This document shows positions 9,724-18,579 of a stretch of DNA of 64,000 bases, piece by piece. The notes beneath the pieces are model-generated. The model saw nothing but the letters and a program-made list of their open reading frames with translations. It made no database searches and had not been told where the DNA came from. Location: positions 1-64,000 of the forward strand of contig NZ_QKMF01000006.1 of NCBI RefSeq assembly GCF_003208435.1, in the 5' to 3' direction. The position numbers and the translations under genes are program-made. The first letter of the stretch is position 1. Every line of letters begins with the position of its first letter. Source of the DNA: Pelagimonas varians (GTDB lineage Bacteria; Pseudomonadota; Alphaproteobacteria; Rhodobacterales; Rhodobacteraceae).

Positions 9724-9844
9724 GGTTCTTTTCTGATATGGCTACACGCATGGGGCATATTTGCAGCACCTGCCGTTTGGTATTGCGAGGGGTGAGCCCT
9801 GTCGCTACTTCAGCTAAAGGCCACCTAAGCTGAGGAGGGCATTC

Positions 9845-10468
9845 ATGTCCGAGATCAAATCGCTGTTTGCGACCCGCCTGTACCGCGCCGAACTTTCTGA
9901 ATTTGGCGATCCCATCGACCCAGCTGTCCTTGAGGCGTCGTGCTATTCCATTGCCGAGGATGATGAAGCCGGTCAGGAGTGGTGCGAGAACGAGGGCTAT
10001 CCGGGCTACACATCCTATGCATCCTTGACGGATTTGCCGTGGCGGTTCCCCATCTTTAAGACCCTTGTCGACGCACTGGATCAGCATGTCGCGGCCTTTG
10101 TCGAGGAACTTGATTTCGATCTGGGCGACAAGGGGCTTAGCCTTGAGGATATCTGGATCAACATCCTGCCCCCCGGCGGCATGCATTCGAACCACATCCA
10201 TCCCCATTCGGTGATTTCGGGTACAACCTATGTTGAGATGCCAGAAGGTGCGAGCGCGCTCAAACTTGAAGATCCGCGTTTGCCGATGATGATGGCTGCC
10301 CCGCCCCGCAAAAAGACGGCCCGCGAGGACCTGAAAGCTTTTGTCTATCAGGCCCCCAAGGTTGGCGACGTGCTGCTTTGGGAAAGTTGGCTGCGCCACG
10401 AAGTACCAATGAACCTAGCCGAAGAAGACAACCGCATCAGCGTGAGCTTCAACTACAAGTGGGAATGA
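9845..10468 (+). CDS. Putative 2OG-Fe(II) oxygenase, TIGR02466 type
   Basis: The 207-residue product resembles the TIGR02466 group of predicted 2-oxoglutarate/iron oxygenases. The double-stranded beta-helix metal and cosubstrate residues seem present: the SNHIHPHSVISGTTYV stretch with the first histidine, the WLRHEVPMN stretch with the distal histidine, and the arginine in RISVSFNYKW that would bind 2-oxoglutarate. A GAGGAGG ribosome-binding site precedes the ATG. The substrate is unknown. It lies 121 bases after the preceding hypothetical gene. Confidence 0.82.
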   Translation: MSEIKSLFATRLYRAELSEFGDPIDPAVLEASCYSIAEDDEAGQEWCENEGYPGYTSYASLTDLPWRFPIFKTLVDALDQHVAAFVEELDFDLGDKGLSLEDIWINILPPGGMHSNHIHPHSVISGTTYVEMPEGASALKLEDPRLPMMMAAPPRKKTAREDLKAFVYQAPKVGDVLLWESWLRHEVPMNLAEEDNRISVSFNYKWE

Positions 10469-10492
10469 CGCCTCAGGGCGTGATTGATGAAT

Positions 10493-10534
10493 AAGCATTG
10501 CTAGGTCTCTGGAATTGGAGGCTCTGCAATGCTT
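10493..10534 (+). terminator. Possible hairpin after the oxygenase gene
   Basis: Perfect 9-base arms AAGCATTGC and GCAATGCTT flank a 24-base loop. There is no real T run, so terminator function is uncertain. Confidence 0.3.
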
Positions 10535-10586
10535 TGGTAATTGTCCTGCCGTAACCTTCAGCTCTGATGAGTGATCCGAGCTGACT

Positions 10587-11006
10587 GTGCTATTCAAAAC
10601 AATCAATCTTCTGTTGCCTGTATTGCTGCCTTCATGGCGGTTTTTCAAAACCGTGGCGGCATCTCCGCGCGTCGAAGTTCGGGTCACGATAGATGGACAC
10701 ACCTCGGATTGGGTCTGCAGTCACCCGGAACCGGATCACATTGGCCTTGGCGCAATGATCGCCCGGCTGTTCTGGAACCCGCAGCGCAACAACAAGCTAT
10801 ATATGGTTAGCCTCTCTGAGCGCTTGGCAGAGGCGGAAACCAAGCATTCCACACAGGAGCTGGCGCGTTTGGTAGGCGCTACTCTGTCCGGTCGTGAAGG
10901 CGCGTTCGAATACCGCCTGCTCTTTTTGCAGCGTGATGGCAAGAAGATCATCCGCTTCTTGGAATACCAAAGCCCTCTTTTGCCCATTGGCAAAGGTGCG
11001 GCGTGA
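10587..11006 (+). CDS. Hypothetical protein paired with the HTTM gene
   Basis: This is a 139-residue protein from a GTG start, basic and without clear membrane helices apart from a mildly hydrophobic N-terminal stretch (LFKTINLLLPVLLPSWRFF) that might anchor it. The rest is mixed alpha/beta with many charged residues. Its stop overlaps the next start by four bases (GTGA), so it is translated together with the HTTM membrane protein. I do not recognise the family. A role linked to that partner is inferred from the overlap only. Confidence 0.65.
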   Translation: MLFKTINLLLPVLLPSWRFFKTVAASPRVEVRVTIDGHTSDWVCSHPEPDHIGLGAMIARLFWNPQRNNKLYMVSLSERLAEAETKHSTQELARLVGATLSGREGAFEYRLLFLQRDGKKIIRFLEYQSPLLPIGKGAA

Positions 11007-11683
11007 CGTCAGCAGAAACCGTTCAGATCATGGGCCCGATGTTGGGTTTGGTGGTCGGTCAACAAACGTTGGAGCACCTGGCGGACCGATCCCTGAGGGC
11101 TCTGCTTGCCTTGCGCCTAGTCCTGTGCGGAATGCTGATCCTTGGCCTATATCCTGCGTTGGCGACTTGGGGATTGTTTGCTTACGGCATCGCGCTGTTG
11201 CATCGCTTTGACGGTCCGTACAACGGCGGTTCGGACAAGATGACCATGCTGATTTTAGCCTGCCTAAGCGCTTTCTATATCGCTCCTAGCCCGCTCTGGC
11301 AGGATATGGCGTTGTCCTATTTGGCGGTGCAGTTGGTTCTGTCATACTTTGTCTCCGGATACATCAAGATCATCAATCAGGAATGGCGGACCGGACAAGC
11401 GCTGCAAGATGTATTTCTCTTTTCGGCTTATCCGGTATCAACATCGTTGCGTGGTTTCGCGACCCATCCTCGGTTGCTATGGGGAATGTCTTGGGCTGTT
11501 ATGGGGTTTGAGGTCTTGTTCCCTTTGACGCTGATGCATTCCACAGCTTTGCTATTTGGATTGCTGGTCGCAGCCGCGTTTCATTTAACGAATGCCTGTC
11601 TTTTCGGCTTGAACCGGTTTTTCTGGATCTGGATTTGCGCCTATCCATCACTGATCTGGTTTCAAGATAGGATTATCGGCTAA
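11003..11683 (+). CDS. HTTM domain membrane protein
   Basis: The 226-residue product has about six hydrophobic segments and resembles the HTTM (horizontally transferred transmembrane) domain related to vitamin K-dependent gamma-carboxylase. The SGYIKIINQEWRTGQAL stretch and the F.R.FATHPRLLWGMSWAVMGFEVLFPLTL stretch fit that family. The enzymatic activity of bacterial members is mostly unproven. It starts with GTG overlapping the preceding small gene, so the pair is one unit. It is the last of the accessory genes between rplP and rpmC. Confidence 0.72.
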   Translation: MTSAETVQIMGPMLGLVVGQQTLEHLADRSLRALLALRLVLCGMLILGLYPALATWGLFAYGIALLHRFDGPYNGGSDKMTMLILACLSAFYIAPSPLWQDMALSYLAVQLVLSYFVSGYIKIINQEWRTGQALQDVFLFSAYPVSTSLRGFATHPRLLWGMSWAVMGFEVLFPLTLMHSTALLFGLLVAAAFHLTNACLFGLNRFFWIWICAYPSLIWFQDRIIG

Positions 11684-11986
11684 CGAGGCTGGGCAAAATG
11701 GCCAAAATTTGCGCTATGATCGCAGGACTGCCTCTCTCAATTCCGCCTTGCTGGCAAGGAAAAAGCCACTATTTTCGTCACAGGCTTCTTTGGGTTGGAT
11801 AAGGTCTCCAAAGGCCCTTGCCAGAATCTTCTGGCGGGCGTATAGGCACCCTTCATGCACGGAAAAACGGAATCAGTGCGCCTTGCGCGTGGCTTCTACG
11901 TTGACTGTAAACCACCTCACCAGATTTAGGGTGACCCGGACGCAAATGACCGGGGCTCTCTGGTGGAAACCAAAAGGAACAGGCGA
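11684..11986 (+). promoter_or_regulatory. Gap before rpmC, likely promoter region
   Basis: These 303 bases carry no convincing gene. They follow an accessory gene and precede the third ribosomal block, so they should hold its promoter. I could not pick a confident -35/-10 pair, and there is no strong hairpin. A GGAACAGG element supplies the rpmC ribosome-binding site. Confidence 0.3.
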
Positions 11987-12193
11987 ATGAACGCCCAAGA
12001 ACTTATGGACAAGACACCGGATCAACTCCGGGAAGATCTCGTTCAGCTCAAAAAGGAGGCCTTCAACCTCCGCTTCCAAGCCGCATCTGGCGCGCTGGAA
12101 AACACTGCTCGCATGCGCGAAGTTCGCCGCAGCGTTGCCCGTGTAAACACCATTTTGAATCAAAAAGCGGCAGCTGCCGCAGCGGAGGCGTAA
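11987..12193 (+). CDS. rpmC: 50S ribosomal protein L29
   Basis: The 68-residue product is L29, near the exit tunnel and next to L23. The [20 protein letters not shown] opening and the [11 protein letters not shown] core are standard. I placed the start at the ATG giving MNAQEL; a GTG eight codons upstream keeps the frame open but does not match relatives. An alanine-rich tail ends the protein. It opens the third ribosomal block, which includes the spc genes. Confidence 0.96.
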   Translation: MNAQELMDKTPDQLREDLVQLKKEAFNLRFQAASGALENTARMREVRRSVARVNTILNQKAAAAAAEA

Positions 12194-12196
12194 GCA

Positions 12197-12427
12197 ATGC
12201 CCAAGCGTATCCTTACTGGCACTGTAACCTCCACTGCCAACACCCAGACTGTAACTGTCTCGGTTGAGCGCCGTTTTAAGCATCCGGTCATGCAAAAGAC
12301 CGTGAAGCGTAACAAGAAATACCGTGCTCACGACGAGGCGGAAAAGTTCGCAGTCGGCGATATGGTTCGCATCATTGAATGTGCGCCTCGCTCGAAAACG
12401 AAACGTTGGGAGGTTCTGGCTGACTAA
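12197..12427 (+). CDS. rpsQ: 30S ribosomal protein S17
   Basis: The 76-residue product is S17, a primary 16S rRNA binder. [20 protein letters not shown] at the start and the [23 protein letters not shown] segment are typical. Three bases separate it from rpmC. The next gene, rplN, starts 75 bases downstream, a slightly longer gap than is usual in this operon. Confidence 0.98.
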   Translation: MPKRILTGTVTSTANTQTVTVSVERRFKHPVMQKTVKRNKKYRAHDEAEKFAVGDMVRIIECAPRSKTKRWEVLAD

Positions 12428-12502
12428 GCCAGAGCCTTTTGGCATTCATCGAAACCCTGGGGGAGCTAACGAGAACAGCCCCCATAGGTCGGGAGAAACT
12501 AT

Positions 12503-12871
12503 ATGATCCAGATGCAGACCAATCTGGATGTAGCTGACAACTCCGGTGCCCGGAAAGTTCAGTGCATCAAGGTCCTCGGCGGCTCGCATCGCCGCTACGC
12601 ATCGGTCGGCGATATCATCGTCGTATCGGTCAAAGAGGCCATTCCACGTGGTCGCGTTAAAAAGGGTGACGTCCGTAAGGCCGTTGTCGTTCGCACCGCA
12701 AAAGAAGTTCGTCGTGATGATGGCACCGCCATCCGTTTTGACCGCAACGCTGCAGTGATCTTGAACACTGCAGGTGAGCCGGTTGGCACGCGTATCTTTG
12801 GCCCAGTCGTTCGTGAACTGCGCGCAAAGAACTTCATGAAGATCATCTCACTCGCCCCGGAGGTGCTGTAA
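12503..12871 (+). CDS. rplN: 50S ribosomal protein L14
   Basis: The 122-residue product is L14, at the subunit interface (bridges B5 and B8). [20 protein letters not shown] at the N-terminus is unmistakable and the length is standard. It is 1 base from rplX and part of the third block. Confidence 0.98.
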   Translation: MIQMQTNLDVADNSGARKVQCIKVLGGSHRRYASVGDIIVVSVKEAIPRGRVKKGDVRKAVVVRTAKEVRRDDGTAIRFDRNAAVILNTAGEPVGTRIFGPVVRELRAKNFMKIISLAPEVL

Positions 12872-12872
12872 G

Positions 12873-13184
12873 ATGGCTGCTAAGTTGAAAAAGGGTGACA
12901 AAGTCATCGTTCTTGCTGGCAAAGACAAAGGCAAAACCGGCGAGATCACTTCGGTGAACCCAGCTGCTGGTAAAGCCATTGTTGACGGCGTGAATGTTGC
13001 GATCCGTCACCAGCGTCAGTCGCAAACAGCTCAGGGCGGCCGCCTTCCTAAGGCCCTGCCAATCCAGCTGTCGAACCTGGCACTTGTTGATGCAAACGGC
13101 AAAGCAACCCGCGTTGGCTTCCGCATGGAAGGTGACAAGAAGGTTCGTTTCGCCAAGACCACAGGGGATGTAATCGATGCTTGA
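12873..13184 (+). CDS. rplX: 50S ribosomal protein L24
   Basis: The 103-residue product is L24, an assembly initiator. The KOW motif [19 protein letters not shown] lies at residues 7-25 and the mid-region is typical. It overlaps rplE by 8 bases, so the two are translationally coupled. Confidence 0.97.
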   Translation: MAAKLKKGDKVIVLAGKDKGKTGEITSVNPAAGKAIVDGVNVAIRHQRQSQTAQGGRLPKALPIQLSNLALVDANGKATRVGFRMEGDKKVRFAKTTGDVIDA

Positions 13185-13737
13185 TGAGCAAAAGTATACC
13201 CCGCGTCTTAAGACGAAGTTCCGCGACGAAATCCGCGCCAAGCTGAAAGAAGAATTCGGCTACAAGAACGACATGCAGATCCCGCGTCTGGATAAAATCG
13301 TTCTGAACATTGGTTGTGGTGCCGAAGCGGTACGTGATTCCAAGAAAGCCAAATCGGCGATCGAAGATCTGACAACAATCGCTGGTCAACAGGCCGTCGG
13401 TACAAAGGCCAAGAACAGCCACGCGCCGTTCCGCCTGCGTGAAGGCATGATCATTGGTACAAAGGTAACCCTTCGCGGTGACCGTATGTACGAATTTCTT
13501 GACCGTCTGACCACTGTTGCAATGCCTCGCATTCGTGACTTCCGTGGCGTGAAACCTTCGTTTGACGGTCGTGGCAACTTTGCCATGGGCCTGAAGGAAC
13601 ACATCGTCTTCCCCGAGATTGATTTCGACAAAGTCGACGAAGTCTGGGGCATGGACATCATCATCACCACGACCGCGGACGACGACGCGGAAGCCAAAGC
13701 GCTGTTGAAGCATTTCAACATGCCTTTCAACGCGTAA
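13177..13737 (+). CDS. rplE: 50S ribosomal protein L5
   Basis: The 186-residue product is L5, which binds 5S rRNA and contacts P-site tRNA. The [17 protein letters not shown] and [20 protein letters not shown] segments are diagnostic. It overlaps the end of rplX. Standard length. Confidence 0.98.
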   Translation: MLDEQKYTPRLKTKFRDEIRAKLKEEFGYKNDMQIPRLDKIVLNIGCGAEAVRDSKKAKSAIEDLTTIAGQQAVGTKAKNSHAPFRLREGMIIGTKVTLRGDRMYEFLDRLTTVAMPRIRDFRGVKPSFDGRGNFAMGLKEHIVFPEIDFDKVDEVWGMDIIITTTADDDAEAKALLKHFNMPFNA

Positions 13738-13751
13738 GGGGATCCACAGAC

Positions 13752-14057
13752 ATGGCAAAAAAATCCATGATCGAACGCGAGAAAAAGCGCGAGCGTCTGG
13801 TGGCAAAATACGCCGCCAAGCGCGCCGAGCTTAAAGAAATCGCCAACGACGAATCGAAGCCGATGGAAGAGCGTTTCAAAGCGCGTCTGAAACTGGCGAA
13901 ACTTCCACGCAACTCTTCGGCCACACGCTTGCACAACCGCTGCCAGCTGACCGGTCGTCCTCATGCCTATTACCGTAAGCTCAAAGTCAGCCGTATCGCC
14001 CTGCGCGAACTCGGTTCGACCGGCATGCTGCCCGGTATGGTCAAGTCAAGCTGGTAA
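13752..14057 (+). CDS. rpsN: 30S ribosomal protein S14
   Basis: The 101-residue product is the long, zinc-free form of S14: the cysteine pairs of the short zinc-binding type are missing and the protein is about 100 residues. [20 protein letters not shown] at the start and [14 protein letters not shown] near the end are typical. It lies between rplE and rpsH. Confidence 0.98.
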   Translation: MAKKSMIEREKKRERLVAKYAAKRAELKEIANDESKPMEERFKARLKLAKLPRNSSATRLHNRCQLTGRPHAYYRKLKVSRIALRELGSTGMLPGMVKSSW

Positions 14058-14070
14058 GGGAGAGTAGAAT

Positions 14071-14463
14071 ATGAACGATCCTATCGGCGATATGCTAACT
14101 CGTATCCGCAACTCGCAGATGCGTGGTAAATCCACCGTTTTGACACCAGCTTCCAACAAGCGCGCACGCGTTTTGGACGTTTTGGCATCCGAAGGCTATA
14201 TCCGCGGCTACGAAAGTGGCACGGATTCCGCAGGTCACCCGACCTTCGAAATCAGCCTGAAGTATTATGATGGCGAACCAGTTATTCGCGAATTGGCACG
14301 GGTTTCAAAGCCTGGCCGTCGTGTTTACATGGGCGTTAAGGAGATCCCACAGGTCCGTCAGGGTCTGGGTGTCTCGATTGTCTCCACCTCTCAGGGTGTG
14401 ATGTCGGATGCAAAAGCACGCGCAGCCAATATTGGCGGCGAAGTGCTCTGCACCGTCTTCTAA
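14071..14463 (+). CDS. rpsH: 30S ribosomal protein S8
   Basis: The 130-residue product is S8, a central 16S rRNA binder that in E. coli also represses the spc operon. [20 protein letters not shown] and the C-terminal [20 protein letters not shown] are standard. The rplF start follows 10 bases after the stop. Confidence 0.98.
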   Translation: MNDPIGDMLTRIRNSQMRGKSTVLTPASNKRARVLDVLASEGYIRGYESGTDSAGHPTFEISLKYYDGEPVIRELARVSKPGRRVYMGVKEIPQVRQGLGVSIVSTSQGVMSDAKARAANIGGEVLCTVF

Positions 14464-14473
14464 GGAGGGCTCT

Positions 14474-15007
14474 ATGTCTCGTATTGGGAAAAAACCGGTT
14501 GAGCTGCCTTCTGGTGTGACAGCATCTGTTTCGGGTCAGGTTGTTGAAGTTAAGGGGCCGAAAGGCGTCCAGACTTTCACTGCCACCGATGATGTTTCAA
14601 TCACCGTTGAAGACAGTGCCGTAAAAGTTGCACCGCGTGGCAAGTCAAAGCGCGCGCGTCAGCAATGGGGTATGTCCCGCACAGTGGTGGCCAATTTGGT
14701 CCACGGTGTGCAGAACACCTTCAAGAAAGAGCTTGAGATCCACGGCGTTGGTTATCGTGCAGCTGTTCAGGGCAAAACCCTGAAGCTGAACCTTGGCTAC
14801 TCGCATGACGTGGACTTTGCTATCCCTGAGGGGATCAGCATTGTGTGCGCCAAGCCTACTGAAGTTGTGATCGAAGGTCACGACAAGCAGCAGGTTGGTG
14901 AAGTGGCGGCTAAGATCCGCGACTGGCGCCGCCCCGAGCCCTACAAGGGGAAGGGTATTCGCTACAAAGGCGAATTCATCTTCCGCAAAGAAGGCAAGAA
15001 GAAGTAA
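14474..15007 (+). CDS. rplF: 50S ribosomal protein L6
   Basis: The 177-residue product is L6. I chose the ATG at 14474 because it follows a perfect AAGGAGG ribosome-binding site and begins with [14 protein letters not shown], the usual N-terminus. The frame is open 66 bases further upstream but only inside rpsH. The C-terminal [19 protein letters not shown] is typical. Confidence 0.98.
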   Translation: MSRIGKKPVELPSGVTASVSGQVVEVKGPKGVQTFTATDDVSITVEDSAVKVAPRGKSKRARQQWGMSRTVVANLVHGVQNTFKKELEIHGVGYRAAVQGKTLKLNLGYSHDVDFAIPEGISIVCAKPTEVVIEGHDKQQVGEVAAKIRDWRRPEPYKGKGIRYKGEFIFRKEGKKK

Positions 15008-15019
15008 GGACGCACAGCA

Positions 15020-15379
15020 ATGGCAAACAGCAAACGTGTACTGTTCCAAAAGCGCCGCATGCGCGTCCGGAACAAACTCCGCAAGGTCAACGCTGGTCGC
15101 GTTCGTCTTTCGGTTCACCGTTCGAACAAGAACATCAGTGTTCAGCTCATCGACGACGTGGCAGGCCGCACTTTGGCAGCTGCATCGACACTCGAGCCAA
15201 CTCTGGGCCTTGTCGGCAAGAACAACGTCGAAGCCGCAACCAAAGTGGGTGCTTTGATCGCCGAGCGTGCGAAAGCCGCTGGTGTAGAGGAAGCATACTT
15301 CGATCGTGGTGGTTTCTTGTTCCACGGCAAAGTGAAGGCCTTGGCCGACGCTGCGCGTGAAGGTGGTTTGAAGATCTAA
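15020..15379 (+). CDS. rplR: 50S ribosomal protein L18
   Basis: The 119-residue product is L18, which binds 5S rRNA with L5. [20 protein letters not shown] and the C-terminal [20 protein letters not shown] are diagnostic. A gap of 141 bases separates it from rpsE, longer than elsewhere in this block, and holds no strong structure. Confidence 0.98.
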   Translation: MANSKRVLFQKRRMRVRNKLRKVNAGRVRLSVHRSNKNISVQLIDDVAGRTLAAASTLEPTLGLVGKNNVEAATKVGALIAERAKAAGVEEAYFDRGGFLFHGKVKALADAAREGGLKI

Positions 15380-15520
15380 GACCGATACCGGTCTTACTTG
15401 CAGGCGGCGGGTATTCTCGCCGCCTCGATGATTGGGGGGCCCGTTTCGGCGGGTTCACTTCAATTGAAATAATAGGCGCTCTTTTGAGAAATCGCGCGCC
15501 GGAAATTAAAGGGATGCCAA

Positions 15521-16084
15521 ATGGCTGAACGTGATAACCGCCGGGGCAACCGTCGCGACCGTGACGAAGCACCGGAATTTGCAGATCGCCTAGTCGCGAT
15601 CAACCGCGTATCTAAAACTGTAAAAGGCGGTAAGCGCTTTGGTTTTGCTGCGCTTGTTGTTGTTGGCGACCAAAAAGGCCGCGTTGGTTTCGGTAAGGGT
15701 AAAGCGAAAGAAGTGCCCGAAGCGATCCGTAAGGCGACCGAGCAGGCCAAACGTCAAATGATGCGCGTGCCTCTCAAAGAGGGCCGCACATTGCACCACG
15801 ACATCGAGGGCCGTCACGGCGCTGGTAAAGTTGTGATGCGCACTGCACCACAGGGTACTGGTATCATCGCCGGTGGTCCAATGCGTGCTGTGTTCGAAAT
15901 GCTTGGTGTTCAGGACGTCGTCGCGAAATCGATCGGCTCCCAGAACCCTTACAACATGATCCGCGCCACTCTGAACGGTTTGGGCAAAGAACAGTCTCCT
16001 CGCAACGTCGCTCAGCGTCGTGGCAAAAAGGTTGCTGATATTCTTCCCAAGCGTGACGAAGCGCCAGTAGCAGAGGAAGCATAA
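15521..16084 (+). CDS. rpsE: 30S ribosomal protein S5
   Basis: The 187-residue product is S5, involved in decoding accuracy and mRNA unwinding. The conserved [20 protein letters not shown] and the [19 protein letters not shown] segments are present. The N-terminal extension is Arg/Asp-rich ([19 protein letters not shown]), as in relatives. Three bases separate it from rpmD. Confidence 0.98.
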   Translation: MAERDNRRGNRRDRDEAPEFADRLVAINRVSKTVKGGKRFGFAALVVVGDQKGRVGFGKGKAKEVPEAIRKATEQAKRQMMRVPLKEGRTLHHDIEGRHGAGKVVMRTAPQGTGIIAGGPMRAVFEMLGVQDVVAKSIGSQNPYNMIRATLNGLGKEQSPRNVAQRRGKKVADILPKRDEAPVAEEA

Positions 16085-16087
16085 ACC

Positions 16088-16276
16088 ATGGCTAAAACCA
16101 TCGTTGTAAAACAGATCGGTTCCCCGATCCGTCGCCCCGCTGTTCAGCGTCAGACCCTGATTGGTCTTGGCCTCAACAAAATGAACCGCACCCGTGAGCT
16201 GGAAGATACTCCTTCGGTTCGCGGCATGGTTCGCAAGATTTCGCATCTTGTTGAGATCATCGAAGAAAAGGGCTAA
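16088..16276 (+). CDS. rpmD: 50S ribosomal protein L30
   Basis: The 62-residue product is L30. [20 protein letters not shown] and [19 protein letters not shown] are typical. In most bacteria rplO follows at once; here a terminator and two unrelated genes separate them by about 1.7 kb. Confidence 0.97.
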   Translation: MAKTIVVKQIGSPIRRPAVQRQTLIGLGLNKMNRTRELEDTPSVRGMVRKISHLVEIIEEKG

Positions 16277-16302
16277 CCGCCACTTCGACTAAGTCAAAGT
16301 TT

Positions 16303-16338
16303 GAGGGCCTCGACAGTAATGTCGGGGCTCTTTTTCTT
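16303..16338 (+). terminator. Intrinsic terminator after rpmD
   Basis: An imperfect hairpin (GAGGGCCTCGACA with TGTCGGGGCTC) is followed by TTTTTCTTT. It closes the third ribosomal block. Confidence 0.8.
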
Positions 16339-16449
16339 TGGGCATCATAAATAAAATCGATATTATTGTGAAATTGGCGAGAAAATCATTTGCTATGTGC
16401 GTCGTTCGAACTAACTTTGAGACAAGACATGTTCAACGGAGAAACCAAA

Positions 16450-17214
16450 ATGAACCGAAGAGATTTTCTTGCCAGCAGTTCAGCCATTGGGGCTATCACC
16501 ATTCTCCCGTTTGCCGCTCGGGCAGATGGCCATATGGCGGATAGTTTCGCGACACCCGCTGGTGACATCAAAGTACATCCTGTTGCCCATGCTTCTATCG
16601 TTTTGGAAACGCCAACTGGTGTGATCTATGTTGATCCCGTCGGAGAACCCGAGATCTATTCCGAATTTCCCGCGCCCGATTTGATTTTGGTGACCCATGA
16701 ACATGGCGACCATCTCAACGTCGAAACACTTGCTGCTCTTGCCGGGGCGTCCACGCCCATCGTGACCAATGCGGGGGCGCATGCCAAGATGACGGAGGCC
16801 CAACAGGGAAATGCTACAATTCTAGCGAATGGTGATAGCTCCGATGTCCTTGGTCTGACGATCGATGCGATCCCGGCTTATAACACAACCGAAGACCGTA
16901 TGAAGTTCCACCCGCAAGGCCGTGACAATGGCTATGTCCTGACTTGGGACGGCTTCAAGATGTATATTTCAGGCGATACGGAAGGCACCCCTGAAATGCG
17001 GGCCTTGGAAAACATCGATCTGGCCTTTGTTTGCATGAACTTGCCTTTCACCATGGATGTGGCTGCTGCGGCAGATGCTGTGGCTGAGTTTTCCCCGACA
17101 GCAGTCTACCCTTATCACTACCGTGGCCGTGATGATGGTACTCAAGATCCGCAGGCCTTTGCCGATTTGATCGGAGACAAAGCAATTGTCAAAATGGGAA
17201 ACTGGTACGGCTAA
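16450..17214 (+). CDS. Tat-exported metal-dependent hydrolase, MBL fold
   Basis: The 254-residue product starts with a twin-arginine signal (MNRRDFLASSSAIGAITILP, then ARA), so it should be folded with its metal before export to the periplasm. The mature part is a UlaG/UPF0173-like metallo-beta-lactamase fold: THEHGDHLN carries the metal-binding histidines and aspartate, and GDTEGTPEM and the YPYHYRGRD histidine complete the site. A GGAG ribosome-binding site supports the ATG at 16450. The substrate is unknown. It is isolated between two terminators inside the ribosomal cluster. Confidence 0.88.
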   Translation: MNRRDFLASSSAIGAITILPFAARADGHMADSFATPAGDIKVHPVAHASIVLETPTGVIYVDPVGEPEIYSEFPAPDLILVTHEHGDHLNVETLAALAGASTPIVTNAGAHAKMTEAQQGNATILANGDSSDVLGLTIDAIPAYNTTEDRMKFHPQGRDNGYVLTWDGFKMYISGDTEGTPEMRALENIDLAFVCMNLPFTMDVAAAADAVAEFSPTAVYPYHYRGRDDGTQDPQAFADLIGDKAIVKMGNWYG

Positions 17215-17254
17215 AGGGCAAGCGTCTTTAGCTGAGCACAAATTTTGAAGATGC

Positions 17255-17284
17255 AAACACCTCCGGCTTTCGGGGGTGTTTTCT
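17255..17284 (+). terminator. Intrinsic terminator after the MBL gene
   Basis: A hairpin with arms AAACACCTCC and GGGGGTGTTT has a short loop and ends in T residues. Confidence 0.82.
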
Positions 17285-17551
17285 ATTTCCGGTCCAAACT
17301 ATCCAGCAAATTCAACAAGCCGGAGCGTCCATAGCGATTTTTTAGGGGGACTTGTGCGGGAACCTTCCCAAGACTGAACGCCTGTGCCGAATTCAAGGCT
17401 TGCTGCATTGCAGCAATTGCATAGCGGCAAGTCGAAAACGTAAATTGTTAGCGCAACCTGCATCTTCTATATCAGTTGCAGGTGAGGAAATGAAAACACA
17501 TTAACTGCGCTCTTGGAATTCGCCTCGAGCCCCTCGAAAGGACCTAATACA
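17285..17551 (+). other. Gene-free gap upstream of the DUF1127 gene
   Basis: Between the terminator and the next start I see no gene. The stretch is comparatively AT-rich near 17430-17510 and presumably holds the promoter of the DUF1127 gene, but no confident promoter could be picked. Confidence 0.3.
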
Positions 17552-17767
17552 ATGGCACATATCGCACACACAGCCCCCACAGGTTTCGCCCCAGTCGCTT
17601 TGGTTCGTGGCCTGATCGCAGACGCCCAAGACTACATGGCGCGCCGCAAAGAATATAACCGCGTCATGCAAGAACTGATGTCGCTGAACGATCGCGAATT
17701 AAATGACGTTGGCCTTAGCCGCTCTGATTTTCACGCGATTGCTGTGGAAACCGCAGCCCAACTGTAA
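17552..17767 (+). CDS. Small DUF1127 (YjiS-like) protein
   Basis: The 71-residue product ends in a DUF1127 domain: the YNRVMQELMSLNDRELNDVGLSRSDF segment with its characteristic LNDRELNDVGLSR core. Small proteins of this family are abundant in alphaproteobacteria; some bind RNA and influence RNA turnover and phosphate responses, but this member's role is not known. I chose the ATG after a GAAAGGAC site; an upstream in-frame ATG at 17513 would add 13 unrelated residues. It stands alone with its own terminator. Confidence 0.85.
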   Translation: MAHIAHTAPTGFAPVALVRGLIADAQDYMARRKEYNRVMQELMSLNDRELNDVGLSRSDFHAIAVETAAQL

Positions 17768-17784
17768 GCCTGACCGCTTTTGCT

Positions 17785-17817
17785 TGAACGCCCTCGAAGT
17801 TTCGGGGGCGTTTTGCG
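17785..17817 (+). terminator. Intrinsic terminator after the DUF1127 gene
   Basis: Arms AACGCCC and GGGCGTT enclose an 11-base loop and a T-rich tail follows. Confidence 0.8.
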
Positions 17818-17997
17818 TTTGTTGGTGCAAATCAACGGAGCAGAGCAAGGGTTACGGTCCAGGCAAGCAAAGGCTTGCAAGGTGCCCAACTGGCGTCTAT
17901 ACGCGCCCAGTGGCCTGATGGCCGCATTAGAATCATAAAGATATGCCGTGTACGTCCCAGATCGCTTCGGGGGCGCTTCCGGCGAAGGAGAAGCGAC

Positions 17998-18468
17998 ATG
18001 AAACTCAATGAACTGCGTGATAACGATGGCGCAACAAAACGCCGCAAACGCGTTGGCCGTGGTGCCGGTTCGGGCATGGGTAAGACCGGTGGCCGTGGTA
18101 TCAAGGGTCAAAAATCCCGCTCGGGTGTAGCCATCAATGGTTACGAAGGCGGTCAGATGCCTTTGTACCAACGTCTGCCTAAGCGCGGCTTCAACAAGCC
18201 GAACCGCAAGGCATGGGCCGTTATCAACTTGGGCCTGATCCAGAAATTCGTAGACGCCGGCAAATTGACTGCGGGCGATATTTCCGAAGATACACTGGTG
18301 TCTTCCGGTCTGGTTCGCCGCAAGCTGGACGGTATTCGCGTTCTTGCAAAAGGCGAAGTTACTGGCGCTCTGACCATCAACGTAACCGGCGCTTCCAAGT
18401 CCGCAATCGCGGCTGTTGAGGCAAAAGGTGGCGCGCTGACAGTCACGAACGCGGCAGCAGCGGAATAA
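17998..18468 (+). CDS. rplO: 50S ribosomal protein L15
   Basis: The 156-residue product is L15, a late assembly protein. [20 protein letters not shown], the [12 protein letters not shown] loop and [15 protein letters not shown] are typical. The ATG at 17998 follows a GAAGGAG site; a longer open frame upstream is not coding. It starts the block that continues to secY and adk. About 1.7 kb separate it from rpmD. Confidence 0.97.
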   Translation: MKLNELRDNDGATKRRKRVGRGAGSGMGKTGGRGIKGQKSRSGVAINGYEGGQMPLYQRLPKRGFNKPNRKAWAVINLGLIQKFVDAGKLTAGDISEDTLVSSGLVRRKLDGIRVLAKGEVTGALTINVTGASKSAIAAVEAKGGALTVTNAAAAE

Positions 18469-18521
18469 ACGCCTTGTGAGCGGCGCATCCGCCGCTTACA
18501 TACCTACCTAGTTTTCCATCA

Positions 18522-18561
18522 ACGCCGCCCGAGCAGGAGAACGCTCTGGGCGGCGTTTGTC
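18522..18561 (+). promoter_or_regulatory. Long hairpin between rplO and secY
   Basis: Arms AACGCCGCCCGAGC and GCTCTGGGCGGCGTT form a strong stem-loop 20 bases before the secY start. It ends in GTTTGTC, a poor T run, so it may be a partial terminator, an attenuator or an RNA processing site that tunes secY against the ribosomal genes. A smaller hairpin (AGCGGCG / CGCCGCT) lies at 18479-18497. Confidence 0.55.
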
Positions 18562-18579
18562 TGACAAGAGAGACCCCGC